From Saururus chinensis (taxonomy: Eukaryota; Streptophyta; Magnoliopsida; Piperales; Saururaceae), in assembly GCA_035235625.1 (NCBI GenBank), contig CP141148.1, forward strand, positions 9,977,001 to 10,041,000: DNA of 64,000 nucleotides. The letters run 5' to 3'. This document shows positions 56,653 through 64,000 of the stretch, piece after piece (position 1 is the first letter of the stretch; each line of letters opens with the position of its first letter). A program made the position numbers and the translations under genes. The notes beneath the pieces were generated by a model. That model was not told the DNA's origin and did no database searches. It saw only the letters and a program-made list of their open reading frames with translations.

Positions 56653-58271
56653 TGACATTCACCTTTGTCGACTCCAAAGGATTTCAAGCCCATATAACAC
56701 GCTTCTTTTGTAGATTATCGGGTCGTTGGATCTTGAAACCTAATTAAAGAGATGTGAAGTATATAAACTCCCTAGTCAGCACTACATCAACTGGGTCTGG
56801 ATTGCTTTCTACACTCCAATTAACTCACCTCTGTTTGAATCTAATTACACCTCATCTAAATTCAACCACAATTCACCGAATCAGTGTATTTTAGGCACGC
56901 CTATCATATATTGAACGCATCTCAATCCTAATATCGTTAACACTAAAACTAGAAACTGTTTACAAAAAAGTAAAATAGAAACTGTTGCACTTCATTAAAA
57001 TCTTCTAACCTGTAGGACACTTGCAGGAAGTATGGCTTATTTTTGGTTAGTGAACCCTCGTAATTAATTAAGAAAATTTTCAATACACAAAAAACATGGA
57101 CAAAATGCAGCGGCTTTAACTTGGTTTTCTTTGTATAATCTACCCAAAACTTAGTGATCATGCCTTTTCATTTTCCATTTAATTCATCTCAAAAAATGTT
57201 CCTTTCTGAAACTTACAAATAATATGATAATGAAGTTAATTGTTTCCCAGTCAAAGCCTCGGTCTGCCCAGTTCGAGACAATTGTATGTGGCTTGCCTTG
57301 GGCTAGTGAGAGTGTAAGGTCAATGGGCTTGGGCACATGTTGTCATGTGTGCATCATGTGTTAGTCAAAATGTGGAGACCCCGTCAATGCAACGTTTAGG
57401 GCATGTGCAGTCTAATGCTGTGTGTAGTTGCATGTGCAAGAGCAGAACTCCACATATCCATATGTTCATGCAATCTGCCGGCTGGTGGTGATCCGGTTAC
57501 CCTCATGCCTGGCCCAATAGTCCAACTGACTGGCATGTCTGAGATAATCTGTTCTAGGTAGACTGCTATAATAAAATGTAAGGAGCTGCAAGTTGGGTCA
57601 GTTTTCTTTTAGCTTGATATCAACTCCCAAGGTGGATTGGCCTCAATGAGCTAAAATTGAAGTTAGATTGTAGCCACAGCTCTGTGTGTGGGGGAGAGAG
57701 AGAGAGAGAGAGGTTGCTCACAAGCTGAAGTAGGAACTGAGCTAGTATATAAGCCAACAACTTCAGCTCCTTGGACATCCCTTGGGCTTCTCCTTCGCCT
57801 TTGAGTGCCTAGCAACTTCCCATATTATTTAGCATTCGTACTCTTCTGCAAAGCAGTCCCCAAACAGTGCTAGACTTGAAGTCAGCTTCAACGGAAGACT
57901 ATATATACTCGCATTTTTGCTCCTTGTTATATGAAAAGAATAGTAAGTATCTAATGGGCTTAAACTAGAACGTGTGTAAACAAATATACATGAATAAAAG
58001 ACGCAAGCATGTAGCAACACCACTGAGACTACCATCGTAAGAAAGTCCACTGAATCAAGTCATAATGTCATTGTACTTTCACGGTGCACATTCCTTGAAC
58101 TTTGAACAATATATTCCCGTTCATATGAAATTGAATGAAGCATGAAGTTGTAGTCGAACCATGGACAATTTCATATCCTTTGATACTTGTATTCAACTGA
58201 TATATTGATTTTTATTCAGTCATTCTTCTCAAGAAGTATAGCCAACTACCATTGAAATATAGCCAGTGGTA
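56653..58271. other. Intergenic, no gene recognised
   Basis: No supportable exon. A (GA)n microsatellite lies at 57694-57712. A less AT-rich stretch (57260-57830) with a TATA-like AGTATATAAGCC at 57744 might belong to an unrecognised promoter or non-coding RNA, but nothing downstream supports a gene. Confidence 0.4.
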
Positions 58272-58273
58272 TA

Positions 58274-58536
58274 TTCCCTCCATCCCATCAGTAGTCTATA
58301 TTTAAAAAAATATATACTCCCTTCGTCTTACATTAATTTTAGTTCATTTTAAAAATTAAAATGTATTGGGACAGTGGGAGTATATAAAGAAGCCAATTAA
58401 GTAACCTTTTAACTATGTTCACTAACTCTTTTTATTCCATTCAATAATTACTATGGGAAAGATAACATAAAATACGACAATTAATTTGGGATAATTTTTT
58501 TTCTTCTGAAATGAGACTCCTAAAATGGGATGGGAG
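58274..58536. mobile_element. Stowaway-type MITE containing a second MITE
   Basis: Outer ends are TTCCCTCCATCCCATCAG and, inverted, AAATGGGATGGGAG, flanked by TA on both sides (58272-58273, 58537-58538). At 58317-58380 an inner 64-bp unit begins CTCCCTTCGTCTTACATTAA and ends TTGGGACAGTGGGAG, again flanked by TA (58315-58316, 58381-58382). One MITE inserted into another. Confidence 0.82.
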
Positions 58537-58538
58537 TA

Positions 58539-60876
58539 ATGTCTATAGCTACTATGGTGTGTGGTCAATTACTTATATCCTAAAAAAATCCTCATGTCAT
58601 AGCTTTTCTACATCACCAAGTGGATAATATCAAATAACTGCATAAATGTGCATTAATGCCTGGGTAACTTTAATCATAATCATAAACCACCTATTCCAAT
58701 AATTTAAGGCCGACGACATGGATTTTACATTTTCCCTCCATCCTGCCATATGCCAATTCTTTCATTAGAAATAATATAGTTAAAAGCTTCTTTATTACCT
58801 CTATCCAAGTCCTCTTAAGTTTTCTTATTTCTGGCCACTTTTACTTACATCTCTTCCGACCTTCTCACCAAGCTCACTTGATCTCATTTGGATGTGCCCA
58901 TATATATCAATGTTTAACGTAGAAAACTTTAATATTAATGAAAAATATTTCCATTATAACATCCATGTAAATAAAAGAAGACCCCACAATTATAAAGATG
59001 ATCAATTGTTTTATTGTCTTTGGAGTGTTCGGTTTGAGCTAAAATATTGCATGTTGCTTATATTCTACTACTGCGTATAATAATATAAGAAAATATTTTC
59101 ATGACTACAAGAGATGACTAACGGACATGTGGAGGGTCCTTGGGAACCGTTGGATCCAGTACCCGAGTTCTCTCTCCACACTTCTTTGGTGATGCGGTAA
59201 CCTCTCATTATTTGTCACATAACAATGGTTATGAAAACGGAGCATATTATACAAATCCAATAACAAATATATATCTTAAATCTTAATGAACTAAATGTAC
59301 TCAATAAGATTTACTATTCCAAAGCAGCAATCATGTTTCACTGATAATTAATGTCGAAACTGTTGGTGAATGCGGTCAACAAGGAATTATAACTGCTTTG
59401 GTAGTTCATGAAGCAACTGCCTCATTAATATTTTGGTCCTGAGCTCGTTCTCCAAAATAACTGGCATCGTGCTCAGTCATCGTCTACCTTTCATGTGACG
59501 ATGGTGGATAAAGCATGAGTCGTTTGCAGTGGTGGACTATTTATTGTCTCATGGGTGCCCTCATCAGTCATCCCCTAAGACTAGGGATTCTATAGCCACT
59601 TTGGAGCAACAAATGCACGTCAACATGATTAATTGGGATTTGGATGCAGATCGATGTTTTAGACAATGTCCTCCTGCAAGGTATCCAAGGCAACTTGATG
59701 TTAAAAAACAAGTTATTCGGAAGAAGTATACTTCTAAATTAATTAAGAGATTATGTTGGGCTAATTAGAGAGTCAAAGATTTAATACTGTGTGCTAGATA
59801 GCAAGATGAATGAAGTTTTACAAGGACTTTATCGGCATACCGATGGTTAGGTGGTGGGTTATTGAGTACAAAAGGAAAAGAAAATGATAATGTGCGCTAC
59901 ACTGAATGTGTACAACAAACCTATACACCCTTGAGGATTTTTGTTAAGACTATTGAAATTTACCATCCAATAAAAATAAGTCTCATCATCGGTGTGTGGT
60001 TTGTGTGTATAGTTTTGATGGAAAGTTGTTTAGTTAGTTCTAAAGGATTGAAGACAATAATACAACTGCATGCCAATAGTCAATAGTGATCGACATGAAT
60101 AATCATATACTCCCTTCAATGAGCTCATTTTGACAAATCAAATGAAGTTATTAATGTGAGAGAGAGGGATTAAAACTCAGCCCCCTCATGTACATGATAT
60201 GTGGAGCCCATTTACTAAAGAAGATGATTAGACTTAAAAATCCTACATAATTAAGCTAGGAGGCCACCAATGTGTCTGAGGTTCAATGAACCAAAACAAG
60301 AAGTTTAATTTAAAATAGTCATGGAGAAGTGAAACATGGGAATTCTTGCATGTCAATTGAGTCATTGGATATACAACAGGTAACCCTTTTCTCTTAAGCT
60401 ATGACTGCAGTTTCGATGGTAGGCTCAATCTTGCAATATAAGATCATCATGCATTAGCTAATTTATTCTTCCAACATGTCCTTGTAAAGGCTATGAGTGC
60501 TCAAGTACATTCCCCTGACCTTGTCAATCACTTAGATTATACTTAGTTTTGACCCTTCCTAGGAAGAACATGTAGGTGAAACTTATCATTTGGTCCCTTC
60601 AAATCATACCTTGACATCATATGCTATAACCGGCAAATTCAAGCAACATCTCAGTTTTTTACACCCTATTGGCAGTCTTCCATGGAAATCATCTATTTTA
60701 TCAGCTGATGCAGTCAAATTAGAGAAAAAAATTAATTGTTAGATGTGGGTCACACTAAGTTCAACATTATGCAATGTTGCCATGTGATGCTGCCTTCATA
60801 TCTACTAGGAAGTAGTGTTTCTCTTTTTTCCTTTTTAAATCCATCTGATTTGTAGGCATAATCAAACATAACAAAT
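58539..60876. other. Intergenic, with one MITE-like fragment
   Basis: AT-rich DNA without a convincing exon. At 60110-60172 ACTCCCTTCAATGAGCTCATTT and TTATTAATGTGAGAGAGAGG resemble a short, worn Stowaway-type MITE. Open frames near 59529 and 59862 match no family I know. Confidence 0.4.
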
Positions 60877-60877
60877 A

Positions 60878-60981
60878 CTCCCTCCGTCTAACATTAACAG
60901 CTCCATTTAATTTTACAAAATAAATTAAAATCAATTCATTTTAAAAAACCAAATAGAGCTATTAATGTAAGACATAGGAAA
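60878..60981. mobile_element. Stowaway-type MITE
   Basis: It starts CTCCCTCCGTCTAACATTAA after TA and ends GAGCTATTAATGTAAGACAT followed by AGGAAATATA. Arms are inverted with several changes at the right tip. The core contains an inner inverted pair around TTCATTTTA. Confidence 0.78.
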
Positions 60982-61013
60982 TATATTTAATGAAAATTGA
61001 TGTAGAAAATTGA

Positions 61014-61205
61014 TACTCCCTCCATGGCAAATTAATATCTCCATTTAGCAAATAAAAATTCCATATTAATAGTTTTATTTGTTGAATTTAAGTAATTAGA
61101 GTATTTAAAAAGGGTATCATAAATTAATTTTCCCATCTAATAGATGTGGGTTTCACCATTAAATAAAAGCTACTATTTTTCAAATGTAACTATTAATATA
61201 GGATG
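61014..61205. mobile_element. Degenerate Stowaway-type MITE
   Basis: The left end ACTCCCTCCATGGCAAATTA is clear; the right end AACTATTAATATAGGATGAA is a weak inverse. It lies about 30 bp after the MITE at 60878, so the two may have been joined by a nested insertion. Confidence 0.5.
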
Positions 61206-63441
61206 AAAAAATTATTTGTGATAGCTAATAAGAGTAATTGTGGACTTTATATAATCCATAACATTTAATATCTATACATATTTTTGTTGAGTGGTTTTTT
61301 AATATATATTTGAACAGGGAACATCAGCAGTGCTAGATAGGATTTCCCAACACAGGTATTATTTTGTCCATGTGACCAACATGAGGGACCCGTTCCCTGA
61401 AATTTGGGGGTAAGAATAAGGAAGCCAATGGGACCCACTTGACCTAGGAAGGAACACTCGAAATGGGTGTGGGTGTCATTCTGTAGACAAGTTCCATGTT
61501 CAGAAGGCCACATCTGCTCCCTCTATAGAGCACAAGACACAAGGGATGACATGCTTAATAAGCATATTCTCCTAATTAATGAAAATGCTAGGTATGTTTG
61601 CTGCCCTATTTGTTCCCCGCAATCAACCAAGCCCAAGCCCATGGCCGCAGGAGAAATTATTGAGTACTCCTAGAATATCACATGGGATTTAACCTCATTT
61701 TATATAATTCATCGATCTTGACGATGGACGGTGCATATTAACACATGTTAGTGTAATGAAGTGGGAAATATGTTAATACAAGTGTTAATGTGCTCTAGTA
61801 TATACGTTGTTAATCCTCTCGTATAAAGTAGGAGTACCTCCCAAAAAATATTTGGGCCTTATAAGTTATAAAACTATCGTAGCAAGCATACAACGAGCAG
61901 ATTGGAGGCGAGCGTAGGTAGCACTACTCTTGCCCTAATGGCCTAATGACATGTTTGTGGTCATTAATTCTGTCAACATTTTCTACCTGTAAACAGTGGG
62001 CCACGCGGGCAGGGATGGCCGGTGGGGCCAACAATTGCCAGATATAAATGAAGCTCCAATTTTGCTCATGTGGGAGCCCTACTGGTGCACATGAGTCTCA
62101 CATGGAGCCCGTGCTCATGTTACCCTGTCTGAGCAAATGGTTTCTCTCCGTTGCAGTGGATGCATGTTGATGTCAATGGGTCCCCATTTGGATCTGATTG
62201 GATGTTTGATCAAATGTTCCACCCCACCAAGTTGTGGGCTGTTTCTTCCAGGATTTTGGCCATGGCTGACAAGTTACCCTATGCCGCTCGTGAAGTGAAC
62301 AAGACCTTGATGTATTTGTTCTTTTATCAATAAAATGCAAAAACAAACAAAATGCTCAGCTGAACAAGGTAGGTAGATTCTGATTGATTGAAGTTTATCT
62401 CTGGCTAAAGGGATCAGCTTTTGACTTGCTTCTCCCAATGTCCCACAAACAAGGGGCAGATGTAATCCTTTGACATTCAGTTGGATTTAGGCTAAGCATA
62501 GGGCACAAACCTAGGAGTTGTGATTCATTGGTGAAAGTTCCGTTCACCAACCACGCATGACATAAATCCAGCTGTTTGAATTAATTAATGTTTAAAAACT
62601 CAAAACTTAGGCTCATCTTTACAATCATTTGAGTCGAATCCAACACGAAGTTCTTAGGAGTTGAAATAGAGTCATATATTGAAATTTAAATATTTTATAT
62701 AAAAAATATTTAAATTTAAAATAATAAGAATAAGTTCATTTTATTAGGTATAAAAATGTATAAAATATTGACAATATTACATTGTTTTTTAAAAGAACTA
62801 AGTTCACATAAAGTTAATTATGGTATTTTGAAACAACTATTGAAAATATTACTTTATTTTTTAAAAACACTAAGTTTACATAAAGTTAATTATATATTTT
62901 GAGATAAATATACTATAGAAGAGGAAAGCCATATTAGCAAATGGAGATGATGAGTTTCAGAGTTCAACTCGAGGAGTGGCTTGGGGAGTGAACGAAGTCA
63001 ATTATGAAATTATGCTATTTTTGAGTCACCATGCAGTTTAACTCGAATTTTGAGGAAGTTTTGGAATCAAAATAGAGTTTTAGAATTATGGTTTGAATGT
63101 TGTGCTTTATCACGTATGTTCTGTAATAGGGCACGACATCCAAGTTCATTCTTTGTGATGTGATGTGAAGCTGGGGAACCTTCAGCAACGGATCACAACT
63201 CCAAACCTGAAATCATGCAAGTCAACATTACTCAAATTAGCATTGGATTGTCATGCCATAAATGTGGACTTCCACCAATTTAAACCAATTTGGACAAAGT
63301 CATGGTTTTTCTTGAAATGATTATTGTAGAACTAAAAAAAATTATCTTCCTTATTTTATTAGTAGTTGTCTTTGTATAAGTAAAAATTTCATTTAAGCAC
63401 AAACGAAAAAAAAAAAAGAATTCAATTACATTATATCTTAA
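61206..63441. other. Intergenic, no gene recognised
   Basis: No supportable exon on either strand. A pair of similar AT-rich segments (AAAGTTAATTATGGTATTTTG at 62812 area and AAAGTTAATTATATATTTTG at 62883 area) shows a local duplication of about 70 bp. A short open frame at 62151-62333 is not recognisable. Confidence 0.4.
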
Positions 63442-63780
63442 TTAAAGATCCCATCGGGACTTAATAACAGGAAAATCCTTCACTAGACGGCAAAGATGGA
63501 GTGAAGAAGAAATATAAGTGCGAACTTTCGTTTCAAAAACTTTGAAATCATGAAGCTTGCTTGATCCATCGTCATTGAATATTCTTTGGTTTCTTTTCCA
63601 CCAAATGAAGTAAAATTGCGCATTGAGAAGAAGTTTAAGAATAACTTCATTAGGTTGATGCAGCTGGTGTAGCGAAGAAGAGATTAGAGAATGGCCAGTT
63701 AGAAGAAATGGGGATACCGAGCTGAAGCAAGCTAAGAACGGCATGCAGTAAATGCTCACAAGCAAGTTGGTGAGCCACAA
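63442..63780 (-). pseudogene. LINE-type reverse transcriptase C-terminal fragment
   Basis: On the minus strand an open stretch of about 112 codons contains LLLNAQFYFIWWKRNQRIF followed by a Ser/Lys-rich link and ETKVRTYISSSLHL. This resembles the end of plant non-LTR retrotransposon proteins, where a zinc-binding domain is followed by an IWxERNxRIF motif. The upstream RT core is not present here, so it is a fragment. A domesticated short gene is less likely, since nothing else of a gene surrounds it. Confidence 0.6.
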
Positions 63781-63835
63781 ATCACTTGTTACGGCAAATG
63801 GTGGTCGTCATCGTCACCATTAAATTAATGTAAAG

Positions 63836-63838
<3 letters not shown>

Positions 63839-63891
<53 letters not shown>
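63839..63891. repeat. (TA)n microsatellite
   Basis: About 53 bp of alternating AT, ending exactly where the MITE-like sequence at the right edge starts. MITEs of several families prefer (TA)n targets. Confidence 0.9.
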
Positions 63892-63894
<3 letters not shown>

Positions 63895-64000
63895 TCTCGT
63901 TTATATGAGCCCGGGCTCATATATCTCTATGTGAGCCCGGGCTCTATGGGCCGTCGGATTTACATCTGGCGGCCCATATTACTCATGGGTTTATATATCC
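63892..64000. mobile_element. Palindromic MITE with GAGCCCGGGCTC ends, copy 2, cut by the window edge
   Basis: The sequence follows copy 1 read from its right end: CTCGTTTATATGAGCCCGGG, then GAGCCCGGGCTCTATGGGCC, GTCGGATTTACATCTGGCGG and ACTCATGGGTTTAT. Only one arm and part of the loop lie inside the window. It abuts a (TA)n run. Confidence 0.8.

Noticed and set aside
57260-57830. Possible non-coding RNA or microRNA locus
   Set aside because: A TATA-like sequence and higher GC are present, but I could not find a convincing hairpin or a known mature sequence.
62151-62333. Short open frame of 60 codons
   Set aside because: No homology recognised, no exon context, length expected by chance.

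Overview
The window is nuclear DNA of a flowering plant. It is AT-rich, its genes carry spliceosomal introns, and plant transposon families fill most of the space. A monocot is suggested, weakly, by the very GC-rich first exon of the HflX gene and by grass-type Stowaway MITEs with CTCCCTCC ends; the sequence does not name the species. I found no bacterial operon, CRISPR array, rRNA or tRNA gene.

Two genes look intact, both on the + strand. The first (6360-14096, 13 exons, about 608 aa) encodes an organellar HflX-type GTPase with complete G1, G3, G4 and G5 motifs. The second (38504-43346, 6 coding exons, 261 aa) encodes a Golgi pectin methyltransferase of the CGR2/CGR3 type. A third gene-like unit, a BAHD acyltransferase on the minus strand (17249-17813), is a broken pseudogene.

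Most of the rest is layered mobile DNA. 1-3760: end of an LTR, an inverted repeat and a decayed Copia-like gag. 5125-5995: short-repeat foldback DNA. Introns of HflX: a LINE tail, MITEs and a 1.4-kb hAT-like element. 15216-16536 and 18511-19204: two non-autonomous hAT-like elements. 21722-30503: a Mutator-like element with TIRs of about 420 bp, containing LTR A, which contains LTR B (perfect GTCAA duplication), which contains LTR C in the opposite orientation. 31299-31998: a foldback repeat. 32485-33536: an hAT-like element with a perfect 8-bp target duplication. 33940-37149: an inverted relative of LTR A, itself split by solo LTR D (perfect CTTAG duplication). 44871-50366: a decayed Ty3/gypsy element with both LTRs. 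50870-56644: a decayed hAT transposon with BED, core and dimerisation remnants, split by solo LTR E (perfect TTAAA duplication) and by a palindromic MITE. 56653-64000: intergenic DNA with MITEs, a LINE tail on the minus strand and, at the right edge, a second copy of that palindromic MITE.

The two genes show no functional link; they are two gene islands in transposon-rich DNA. The best leads are the insertion nests, which give a relative time order without dating, two consecutive GC-AG introns in HflX, a 20-residue tandem duplication in its acidic insert, a 460-bp tandem duplication in a CGR intron, and a palindromic MITE family built on GAGCCCGGGCTC. I saw no convincing new molecular system.
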